Below are positions 54,030 to 64,000 of a stretch of DNA of 64,000 nucleotides, one piece after another (positions within the stretch are counted from its first letter, which is position 1; each line of letters begins with the position of its first letter). Below the pieces are notes generated by a model that had not been told where the DNA came from, searched no databases, and saw nothing but the letters and a program-made list of their open reading frames with translations. A program made the translations under genes and the position numbers. Origin of the DNA: Rickettsiella endosymbiont of Xylota segnis (GTDB lineage Bacteria > Pseudomonadota > Gammaproteobacteria > Diplorickettsiales > Diplorickettsiaceae); the NCBI RefSeq assembly GCF_964019545.1, contig NZ_OZ026451.1, positions 1,421,001 through 1,485,000 of the forward strand, written 5' to 3'.

Positions 54030-56645
54030 CTAAGCATAGTTGTCATTTAAGCGGGTCTCAACCCAATGTTTTACATTTTTTAAAGCCGCATCTAAGACTT
54101 CAGGTTTACCTCCTCCTGCTTGAGCAAAATCTGCACGTCCACCGCCACTACCTCCTATCGCAAGCGCTATATTATTAGCCAATTCACCCGCTTTTATTTT
54201 GTGGGTTAACTCTTTGCTGACACCAACCACTAATTGAACACGCTGTTGTTCAATACTAGCCAAAACAATGACGGCGGGTTTTAATTTGTTTTTAAGTTGA
54301 TCTAATAAATGTCGTAATCCTGCTATATCAATCCCACTAATTTCACTGATTAATAACTTAATCCCTTGTATTTCGATCGCTTGAGAAATAAGCTCTTCTC
54401 CCATCATAGCGACTATGGACTGCTGTAAAGCGATAATCTGTTTTTGCAGAGCTTGCTTAGCTTCCATGTCCATACGCGCTTTTTCTAGTAAATTATCCTT
54501 AGAACTTTTGAAGAGCTTAGCAAGTTGATTAGTTTGTTCCTCTAAGGCCGCAATCCAATCTAGAGCATATTGTCCAGTCACGGCTTGAATGCGACGTATT
54601 CCTGCTGAAATTCCTATTTCTGCTGTTATTTTAAATAAACCAATATTACCGGTACGGGAAACATGTGTGCCTCCACATAATTCCTTGGAAAAAGAACCCA
54701 TCGTCAACACACGTACTTTATCTGAATATTTCTCGCCAAACATCGCTAAAGCGCCAGTATTCTTTGCATCCTCCGTCGACATCTCTTCGGTAACAACCGA
54801 TAAATTAGCTCGAATTTGTTGGTTAACACGATCTTCTATCAACTTTAGTTGTTCTATACTTAATGGATGGGTATGTGAAAAATCAAAACGTAAGCGTTCT
54901 GGTTCTACTAAAGAACCTTTCTGCGTCACATGCTCTCCTAAAACTTCTCTTAATGCTGCATGTAATAGATGAGTTGCAGAATGATTTAAGGTAATCGCAC
55001 GACGTTTTTCAGCATCGACTTCTGCCTTCAATTTATCACCTTTTTTCAAATGACCTTTAATTAACTTACCTTTATGAAGAATGGATGTTCCTTCTTTAAA
55101 CGTTTCAGTCACTAAAAAACGACTCGTTGAATTAACTAAATATCCCGTATCACCTACTTGTCCACCGCCCTCTGCATAGAAAGGGGTCTTAGTTAAGATA
55201 ACAAAACCTTCTTCATTTTCGAATAATTCTTTTATAGATTGCTTGCCATCAAATAAATCCAAAATAGGAACAGCTGCTTGTTTTAATGCTTTATAACCAA
55301 TAAACTCAGTAGCGTTTTTTTCAGTTAACGATAAACTCAGTGCAGATGCAAAACGACTTGCCAACTTAGATTGACTTCTTTGACGTTGCATTTCCTTCTC
55401 AAAACCTGCTATGTCTACGATTAGACCCTGTTCTCGAGCCATATCTGCTGTTAAATCCATGGGAAATCCATAAGTATCATACAAACGAAAAACTGCCGAT
55501 CCTGGCAATTGTTTTTTGCCCTGCAACTTAGTTATTTCTTGTTCAAATAGCTTAATACCGTGGCTTAAGGTGCGAGCAAATTGTTGCTCTTCATGAAGCA
55601 AAATCTTTTCAATAAATTTTTGTTTTTTTGCTATTTGCGGATATGCTTGCAACATTTGCGCCGCTAAAGGTTTAACCAGTTGATAAAAAAAAGGGCGATC
55701 TAGACCTATTTTATGGCCATGTCGAATAGCCCTACGAATAATTCGACGTAGTACATAAGAACGTCCTTCATTACCAGGATTAACCCCATCACTGACTAAA
55801 AAAGCACAAGCACGAATATGATCTGCGATAACGCGTACTGAGGTATTGGTAAAATCAGTTATTGATGCTTGCTTAGCAACTACCTTTATCAAAGGTTGAA
55901 ACAGATCCGTATCATAATTATTTGTGACTCCCTGCATAACTGCCGCTAACCTTTCTAAACCCATACCGGTATCCACTGAAGGTTTTGGTAAAAGAGTAAG
56001 TTCTCCATCTAAGGAACGTTGAAACTGCATAAAGACTAAGTTCCAGATTTCAACATATCTATCCCCATCCGCGGTTGGTGTACCTGGAGGCCCACCAGAG
56101 ATATTGGGCCCATGGTCAAAAAAGATTTCAGAGCATGGACCACAAGGGCCAGTATCTCCCATAGACCAAAAATTATCTTGTTTCCCACAACGAGAAAAAC
56201 GTTTAGGATCGATTTTAATCTCGTTTAACCAAATCGATGCCGCTTCTTCATCTTCGACAAATACCGTAATCCATAATTTTTCCGGGGAAAGATTTAACTC
56301 CTCAGTCAAAAACTTCCAACTATAAAGAATAGCCTCACGCTTAAAATAATCCCCAAAGCTGAAATTTCCTAACATCTCAAAAAAGGTATGATGCCTAGCG
56401 GTATAACCTACATTTTCAAGGTCATTATGTTTGCCGCCAGCCCGCATACATCGTTGTATACTCACTGCACGAGAATAAGGTCTCGTTTCTAGACCCAAAA
56501 AAACATCCTTAAAGGGCACCATGCCAGCATTAGTAAATAACAAACTCGGATCATGGGCAGGAATTAAGGAAGCGGAGGGAACAATCGTATGACCCTGACT
56601 TTTAAAATAGTTAAGAAATAGTTCGCGTAGGGCATTGCTATTCAT
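54030..56645 (-). CDS. alaS: Alanyl-tRNA synthetase
   Basis: A class II synthetase of 871 residues that charges tRNA-Ala. The start ALRELFLNYFKSQGHTIVPS is typical. The aminoacylation domain contains FTNAGMVPFKDVFLG and RCMRAGGKHNDLENVG; the editing domain has the zinc-binding HSATHLLHAAL and CGGTHVSRTGNIG; and the C-terminal DHHA1 domain ends GGGRADFAQAGG. All are in the usual order, so the gene looks intact. It leads the alaS-lysC-csrA group. Confidence 0.97.
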   Translation of the reverse strand: MNSNALRELFLNYFKSQGHTIVPSASLIPAHDPSLLFTNAGMVPFKDVFLGLETRPYSRAVSIQRCMRAGGKHNDLENVGYTARHHTFFEMLGNFSFGDYFKREAILYSWKFLTEELNLSPEKLWITVFVEDEEAASIWLNEIKIDPKRFSRCGKQDNFWSMGDTGPCGPCSEIFFDHGPNISGGPPGTPTADGDRYVEIWNLVFMQFQRSLDGELTLLPKPSVDTGMGLERLAAVMQGVTNNYDTDLFQPLIKVVAKQASITDFTNTSVRVIADHIRACAFLVSDGVNPGNEGRSYVLRRIIRRAIRHGHKIGLDRPFFYQLVKPLAAQMLQAYPQIAKKQKFIEKILLHEEQQFARTLSHGIKLFEQEITKLQGKKQLPGSAVFRLYDTYGFPMDLTADMAREQGLIVDIAGFEKEMQRQRSQSKLASRFASALSLSLTEKNATEFIGYKALKQAAVPILDLFDGKQSIKELFENEEGFVILTKTPFYAEGGGQVGDTGYLVNSTSRFLVTETFKEGTSILHKGKLIKGHLKKGDKLKAEVDAEKRRAITLNHSATHLLHAALREVLGEHVTQKGSLVEPERLRFDFSHTHPLSIEQLKLIEDRVNQQIRANLSVVTEEMSTEDAKNTGALAMFGEKYSDKVRVLTMGSFSKELCGGTHVSRTGNIGLFKITAEIGISAGIRRIQAVTGQYALDWIAALEEQTNQLAKLFKSSKDNLLEKARMDMEAKQALQKQIIALQQSIVAMMGEELISQAIEIQGIKLLISEISGIDIAGLRHLLDQLKNKLKPAVIVLASIEQQRVQLVVGVSKELTHKIKAGELANNIALAIGGSGGGRADFAQAGGGKPEVLDAALKNVKHWVETRLNDNYA

Positions 56646-56888
56646 GTAGGGCTCTTCAATGCAAAAGCGAAGAGTATCACGGCAAGAGATTTTTGTGTCA
56701 ATAAATTAAGAATGACTTAGCCAATTTAAAAGCAATATAAGCCGATTAGCCCCTAATATTATCTATAGTTAGGTTTTTAGCCCCATTTTAAACTGAGCCT
56801 ATGTTCTTTTTTGATTACAGCCTAACCAGCGCAAAAATCAATTACCTACTTTAAACCTTTGTATTTTCTTATTAATATTCGAATTTAA

Positions 56889-59486
<2,598 letters not shown>

Positions 59487-59542
59487 AATTATTCTGGAAA
59501 TAAAACTAAAGTTGATAATTATATACCTAGGATCCAGAAAAA

Positions 59543-60469
59543 ATGGAAAGCTTTAAACCTTGGCAAGCTTTAAAAAAAAATTCAATTGTTGATATTATTG
59601 CTCCTGCTAGCGGTGTGACAGATAAATTTATCCTAGAGAAAGTAAAAACTTTATTAACAAACTGGCAATTAATACCAAGAATTTCTTCTGATTTATTTGG
59701 GCCTGATCTGCTATGTGCAAATAGTGATGAAAAACGTTTTCACCAGTTAAAAGACGCTTTATTTAACTCTACTTCCGATGCAATTTGGTGTTTACGTGGC
59801 GGCTATGGCTGTACCTGTCTGATACCTTCCTTACTAAAATTAACCCCGCCTGAAAAATGCAAGTTGTTTATTGGTTTTAGCGATATCACCGCTTTACATT
59901 TATTTTTTCAACAAAAATGGCATTGGCAAACACTACATGGCCCTACACTTAATCAAGTGACCCATCATTTAATTGAGCCAGAAAATACTAATGAGTTAAA
60001 AGAGATTATTTTTAATCAATTAAATCAATTAGCATACTCTTTAACATCTTATCATCAACCTACTAATTTCTTAGATTTTATAGAAGGTCCAATAACGGGG
60101 GGCAGTCTTAGCTTAGTACAAACGAGTCTAGGCACAGATTGGCAAATTGAAACCAAAGATAAAATTTTATTTTTAGAAGATGTCAATGAAGCTGCTTATC
60201 GTATCGACAGAATGCTAGAACACTTACAACAATCGGGAATATTAATTCATGTAAAAGCCCTATTACTGGGTGATTTCACTTTTGCGGCAAAACCTGAAGA
60301 GGAAAAAAAGATTCAAGAAGTACTAGAACGCTTTGCCCAGAAGCAAAGTTTTCAAGTATTACGTTGTCCTGATATTGGTCATGGAAAAAAGAATCGTTGT
60401 TTACCTTTTGGAACGCCCTCACTATTAGACTTAAATAAAAATCAGCTCACGATTAAAATAACAGGTTAA
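59543..60469 (+). CDS. ldcA: Muramoyltetrapeptide (LD-) carboxypeptidase
   Basis: A 308-residue S66 serine peptidase that removes the terminal D-alanine from murein tetrapeptides in cytoplasmic peptidoglycan recycling. It shows IIAPASGVTDKF near the start, AIWCLRGGYGCTCLIP, the nucleophile region FIGFSDITALHL (Ser in GFSD) and GGSLSLVQTSLGT. The catalytic Glu/His lie in the C-terminal half (LFLEDVNEAAYRIDRML; DIGHGKKNRCLPFG). It lies 56 nt after gyrB and just before yggT. Confidence 0.92.
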   Translation: MESFKPWQALKKNSIVDIIAPASGVTDKFILEKVKTLLTNWQLIPRISSDLFGPDLLCANSDEKRFHQLKDALFNSTSDAIWCLRGGYGCTCLIPSLLKLTPPEKCKLFIGFSDITALHLFFQQKWHWQTLHGPTLNQVTHHLIEPENTNELKEIIFNQLNQLAYSLTSYHQPTNFLDFIEGPITGGSLSLVQTSLGTDWQIETKDKILFLEDVNEAAYRIDRMLEHLQQSGILIHVKALLLGDFTFAAKPEEEKKIQEVLERFAQKQSFQVLRCPDIGHGKKNRCLPFGTPSLLDLNKNQLTIKITG

Positions 60470-60474
60470 TTTCT

Positions 60475-61059
60475 ATGCTTAATTCCTTCAGTAATGCAGG
60501 TATATTCCTGATTCAATCCATTTTTGATCTCTATATTTTCATTTTACTTTTGCGCGTCGTTTTACAATGGGTTAATACGGACAGTCACAATCCTTTATTT
60601 ATATTAGTAGCGAGATTAACCAATCCGCCACTACGCCCTATTTGTCGTATGATACCAAGCCTACATGGCATCGATTTTGCAGCTATAATATTATTATTAG
60701 GCTTAGAAATGCTTAAAATTGCATTTCTTGTCTGGTTACAAGTTAATACAACGCCGCATTTTATCGGATTAATTGTACTTGCATTTGCCGAGCTTCTTAA
60801 TCAGTTAATTAATATTTTCTTTTATGCTGTTATTGCTTTAACTATTTTAAGTTGGATCAGTCCACTAGCGCATGGTCCACTCGTTGAAATATTAGTACGC
60901 GTCAGCGAACCTTTAATCAAACCCATTCGTGGAATCTTGCCAAGTATCTCAGGACTTGATTTTTCGCCACTCATTCTAATCGTCGGCTTAAAATTATTAA
61001 CGATTCTTTTGGTACAACCACTGGCACAAATCGGCGCAAGTTTGGCTTTAGGTCATTAA
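60475..61059 (+). CDS. yggT: YggT family membrane protein
   Basis: A 194-residue inner-membrane protein with two tandem YggT repeats. Each repeat has a pair of helices and a conserved motif: LRVVLQWVNTDSHNPLF with RLTNPPLRPICRMIP in the first, and ILSWISPLAHGPLVEILVRV with SEPLIKPIRGILP in the second. Members act in membrane-linked processes such as osmotic tolerance or cell-division protein organisation; the exact role is unsettled. It lies 5 nt after ldcA. Confidence 0.9.
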   Translation: MLNSFSNAGIFLIQSIFDLYIFILLLRVVLQWVNTDSHNPLFILVARLTNPPLRPICRMIPSLHGIDFAAIILLLGLEMLKIAFLVWLQVNTTPHFIGLIVLAFAELLNQLINIFFYAVIALTILSWISPLAHGPLVEILVRVSEPLIKPIRGILPSISGLDFSPLILIVGLKLLTILLVQPLAQIGASLALGH

Positions 61060-61242
61060 ACAATTAGACTTTGTTGTTTATAGCTTTTTTCCATTTATAA
61101 TAACCTTTTAAACCTCTTAAAAAATTATTTTCATCCTGGCAAAAATCCATACAGAACATAAGAAAAAAATATTAAATAAACTTGGTTTACTTATGCAAAC
61201 TCCTGTTTCAGAAAGACTAAGGTTAATGAGTTAAAAAAATTA

Positions 61243-61374
61243 ATGACTAGATTGGAAGACTATATTGTCATATATGGCGAGGCTGAAGAATTTGCGAATC
61301 TACTTGAACGCAGAAAAAAACAAAATCCAGCTGAACTAAAACTACATAGCAATAAATTGCTTCTTTCAAGATAA
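61243..61374 (+). CDS. Small ORF or gene remnant
   Basis: A 43-residue frame from ATG at 61243 (MTRLEDYIVIYGEAEEFANL then a basic tail). The frame stays open without a start codon back to about 61170 (FRKTKVNELKKLM). Its end overlaps the convergent dsbB by 9 nt. No ribosome binding site or family is recognised. It may be the 3' remnant of a lost gene. Confidence 0.25.
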   Translation: MTRLEDYIVIYGEAEEFANLLERRKKQNPAELKLHSNKLLLSR

Positions 61375-61884
61375 AAAATGTCGTTTATGTTTGCGCCGGT
61401 TTATATATACTTGCCGTAGAGAGATAGCGGCTAATACAATAAAAATCACTAATGTCCATCCTGGGATAGTTAAATTTAAAAAACGCCAAGTTCCACTACC
61501 GCAATTACTTGTTCCTTGAAAAAATAATTCGATAATTTTATGGAAATAGATAGAGGTGCTATATTGAGCTATGGCTGCTTGGCAACTAATTAACTGATCT
61601 GAAGGAAAATGCTCTAACCATAATTGGCGACTCGCTACCACCGCACCCACTACTGCAAATAAAAAAGTTAAGGTATGCAAGAAACAGCGCGTTACTGCTT
61701 CAAAATTAAACAACGCACCCATTAAAAATAACAGCCCTAACAAGGTAATAATGAACCGTTGTATGATGCAAAGCGGGCAAGGAATAATCCCGACTTTATA
61801 TTGCAAAAATACCGCAATCGCTAAAACCAAGACGCAAAGAAAAAATGTCAATAAATCGATCCAGCGAGTAACGGGTAAATGCAT
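61366..61884 (-). CDS. dsbB: Disulfide bond formation protein DsbB
   Basis: A four-helix inner-membrane protein of 172 residues that reoxidises DsbA and passes electrons to quinone. The first catalytic pair is in GIIPCPLCIIQRF (CxxC near residue 37). The second pair is the separated cysteines in SDQLISCQAAIAQY and QGTSNCGSGTWRF. The family arginine next to the CxxC (QRF) is present. It is divergent from the aconitase gene. Confidence 0.93.
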   Translation of the reverse strand: MHLPVTRWIDLLTFFLCVLVLAIAVFLQYKVGIIPCPLCIIQRFIITLLGLLFLMGALFNFEAVTRCFLHTLTFLFAVVGAVVASRQLWLEHFPSDQLISCQAAIAQYSTSIYFHKIIELFFQGTSNCGSGTWRFLNLTIPGWTLVIFIVLAAISLRQVYINRRKHKRHFLS

Positions 61885-61952
61885 ATTGGGATCCCTACCG
61901 TTAGATTAAGGCTTGCTGTAAACTACTATACATTATAATTGGGGATTCTAGT

Positions 61953-63884
61953 ATGCCACAAAATGTAACGCAAAAATTAATTAACTTACATAAAGTCGAA
62001 GGTGAAATGCATCCAGGCACCGAAATTGGCTTAAAAATTGATCAAACATTATGCCAAGATGCCACAGGTACGATGGTGATGCTGGAATGTGAAGCAATGG
62101 GACTAAATCAGACTAAAGCTGAAGTCTCAGTGCAATATATTGATCATAACCTTCTACAAACAGATTTCAAAAATGCAGATGACCATTTATTTTTACTCAG
62201 CGCTTGTAAAAAATTCGGTCTTTACTATAGCGGGCCTGGTAATGGCGTAAGTCATCCTGTACATATGGAACGCTTTGGAAAACCGGGAAAAACCTTATTG
62301 GGTTCAGATAGTCATACCTGTGCAGCAGGATCGATGGGCATGTTAGCCATCGGCGCAGGTGGATTAGAAGTTGCCATGGCTATTGCGGGACATCCCTTCC
62401 ATGTCACCATGCCGAAAGTTTGGGGTGTAAAATTAACCAATTCATTACCGGATTGGGTCAGCGCTAAAGATATCATTCTGGAATTATTACGTCGTCATGA
62501 CGTTGATGGTGGGATTGGCAAAGTTATTGAATATTATGGGCCGGGACTGCAACATTTATCTGCAATGGATCGTCATGTTATTGCCAACATGGGCGCAGAA
62601 CTGGGAGCTACCACTAGTGTATTCCCCTCTGATGCGGTAACACGAGAATTTCTGAAATCGCAACAACGTGAATCTGACTGGCAAGAAATTATTAGCGACA
62701 ATAATGCAAGTTACGATGAACATGATGCAATTGATCTTTCCAAACTTGAACCTTTAATTGCATTACCTTCTAGTCCAGGAAAAGTAGTTCCTATCCAAGA
62801 AGTTGTTGGGCGACCTATTTATCAAGCCATGATCGGTTCATCAGCCAATCCTGGGCTAAGGGATTTCGCTGTTGCAGCAGAAATTGTCGCAGGAAAACAA
62901 ATAGCTCCCGGCGTTTCATTTGATATAAATCCAACTTCACGCCAGATTTTAGAGAACATGGTTGAATTAGGTATTTTAGAAAAATTAATTCGTGCCGGCG
63001 GCCGTATTCATCAAGCGGGATGTAATGGATGTATTGGTATGGGTCAAGCGCCCGCTTCCGGTAAAATAAGTTTGCGTACGGTACCTAGAAATTTTCCAGG
63101 TCGATCTGGAACCAAAGAAGATCAAGTCTATCTCTGTAGCCCGGAGATTGCTGCTGCCTCGGCTTTAACTGGTGTTATTACCGATCCTCGTTCTTTAAAG
63201 AATAATACTTATCCTCGTTTTAAAGAACCAAAAAAAATTATTATTAATGAAACGATGTTAGTTCCTCCCTCTACAAATCCTTCCGAAATAAAATTAGCTA
63301 AAGGCCCTAACATCCAACCTTTACCTATCATTCCTTCTTTAGCCGATGATATTGAAGGGCCGGTTTTAATTAAAGTAGGTGATGATATCTCTACCGATAC
63401 AATTTTGCCTGCGGGTGCTAAAGTACTTCCTTTTCGCAGCAATATTGCTGGAATTAGTCAGTTTGTTTTTGATCAAATCGATCCGTCTTATCCAAAACGA
63501 GCTTTAGAATATCAGCAAACGGGATCCATTATTGTAGGTGGTGATAATTATGGCCAGGGTTCCAGTCGTGAACATGCTGCCATTGCGCCGCGCTATTTAG
63601 GTGTACAAGCTGTGCTAGTTAAACAATTTGCCCGTATTCATAGACAAAATTTAGTTAATTTTGGAATTTTACCTTTGATTTTCACTAATCCTGCGGATTA
63701 TGACACTATTGACCAAGGTGATGTTTTATTAATCAAAAATATTCGTGAAACTATCCAAACTTCTGAGAAACTAACCGTTCATAATAAAACTAAAAATAAA
63801 AATTATACCGTTACTCATCCTTTAAGTCCTCGAGAACTAAAAGTATTATTAGCCGGGGGGCTCATTAATTGGATAAAACAATAA
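61953..63884 (+). CDS. Aconitate hydratase (Aquifex-type)
   Basis: Interconverts citrate and isocitrate in the TCA cycle. The 643-residue protein is shorter than E. coli AcnA/AcnB and resembles the Aquifex-type aconitases. Cluster and active-site segments are LLGSDSHTCAAGSMGMLAIG, GRIHQAGCNGCIGMGQA (two cysteines) and the swivel-domain GGDNYGQGSSREHAAIAPRY. All three Fe-S cysteines appear present. A TATAAT at 61934-61939 may be its -10 box. Confidence 0.92.
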   Translation: MPQNVTQKLINLHKVEGEMHPGTEIGLKIDQTLCQDATGTMVMLECEAMGLNQTKAEVSVQYIDHNLLQTDFKNADDHLFLLSACKKFGLYYSGPGNGVSHPVHMERFGKPGKTLLGSDSHTCAAGSMGMLAIGAGGLEVAMAIAGHPFHVTMPKVWGVKLTNSLPDWVSAKDIILELLRRHDVDGGIGKVIEYYGPGLQHLSAMDRHVIANMGAELGATTSVFPSDAVTREFLKSQQRESDWQEIISDNNASYDEHDAIDLSKLEPLIALPSSPGKVVPIQEVVGRPIYQAMIGSSANPGLRDFAVAAEIVAGKQIAPGVSFDINPTSRQILENMVELGILEKLIRAGGRIHQAGCNGCIGMGQAPASGKISLRTVPRNFPGRSGTKEDQVYLCSPEIAAASALTGVITDPRSLKNNTYPRFKEPKKIIINETMLVPPSTNPSEIKLAKGPNIQPLPIIPSLADDIEGPVLIKVGDDISTDTILPAGAKVLPFRSNIAGISQFVFDQIDPSYPKRALEYQQTGSIIVGGDNYGQGSSREHAAIAPRYLGVQAVLVKQFARIHRQNLVNFGILPLIFTNPADYDTIDQGDVLLIKNIRETIQTSEKLTVHNKTKNKNYTVTHPLSPRELKVLLAGGLINWIKQ

Positions 63885-63898
63885 GCATTAGATATTTT

Positions 63899-64000
63899 TT
63901 AATGAAAATAGTCTTGAAAAAGTGTTTGCGGCGAGTTTTGTTCATACAAAATACGATAGACACCTTCACAAAATGGCGCTTTAACTCCATATTTCTTTAT
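63899..64000 (-). CDS. gpsA: Glycerol-3-phosphate dehydrogenase GpsA, C-terminus (partial)
   Basis: The frame enters at the right edge and stops at 63899-63901. It reads KYGVKAPFCEGVYRILYEQN then SPQTLFQDYFH, the typical GpsA ending (PIxExVYxILYExxSPxxAL). GpsA makes sn-glycerol-3-phosphate for phospholipids. Only 33 residues are visible, so the call rests on this end segment. Confidence 0.75.
   Translation of the reverse strand: MKKYGVKAPFCEGVYRILYEQNSPQTLFQDYFH

Noticed and set aside
54589-54972. A 127-codon ORF antisense to alaS
   Set aside because: It is a shadow of the conserved AlaS editing domain.

Overview
The window is AT-rich, densely coded gammaproteobacterial chromosome. A Legionellales relative of the Rickettsiella/Coxiella type fits best. 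This is inferred from low GC, housekeeping gene types (alaS-lysC-csrA, lpoA-yraN-diaA, TPP-regulated thiZXY, an Aquifex-type aconitase), PPR-like and solenoid-repeat proteins with acidic, serine-rich C-termini like Dot/Icm effectors, and many decaying genes. No rRNA or phylogenetic marker was compared, so genus is uncertain.

Layout. 0-5.9 kb: a frameshifted remnant, dnaQ, nhaA, a two-helix membrane protein of unknown function, hemE and a FUSC-type membrane protein. 5.9-9.7 kb: a leftward type IV pilus assembly operon, pilM-pilN-[pilO-pilP fusion]-pilQ, divergent from mrcA (PBP1A). 12.3-16.9 kb: a TlpA-like thioredoxin, a TPP riboswitch heading thiZ-thiX-thiY, and a lipoprotein with two aspartic-protease DTG motifs and a PDZ-like end. 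17-22.2 kb: uvrD, an Smr-domain gene and lpoA-yraN-diaA. 22.2-27.7 kb: a complete archaic chaperone-usher pilus operon with four spore-coat-U-type subunits. 27.9-38.1 kb: ygfZ, an MFS transporter, tRNA-Arg(CCT), pdxY, a CcmD-like small protein, lpxK, and a leftward arnT-arnC-arnA(dehydrogenase) group, then elbB and trmB. 38.2-43.5 kb: hemW, a methyltransferase and a ku/ligD end-joining operon in which the LigD polymerase is a separate gene.

43.5-52 kb is an accessory region. It holds a decayed ORF, a 947-residue protein joining PPR-like helical repeats to a double-psi-barrel RNA polymerase domain (DFDGD; DGFGLI) that resembles eukaryotic RNA-dependent RNA polymerases, an out-of-frame 3' tail, a phospholipase-D remnant, a small inverted-repeat element, an 892-residue protein with fourteen 30-residue repeats, and an integrase remnant abutting tRNA-Arg(ACG). 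This is the most interesting part of the window.

52-64 kb returns to core genes: tRNA-Ser(GCT), csrA, lysC, alaS, divergent gyrB, ldcA, yggT, dsbB, an aconitase, and the 3' end of gpsA at the right edge.

Several gene sets connect. PBP1A (mrcA) and its activator LpoA, with LdcA, serve peptidoglycan. LpxK and the Arn enzymes act on lipid A. TlpA-like protein and DsbB handle periplasmic thiols. Two different surface fibre systems (type IV pilus, archaic chaperone-usher pilus) are encoded.
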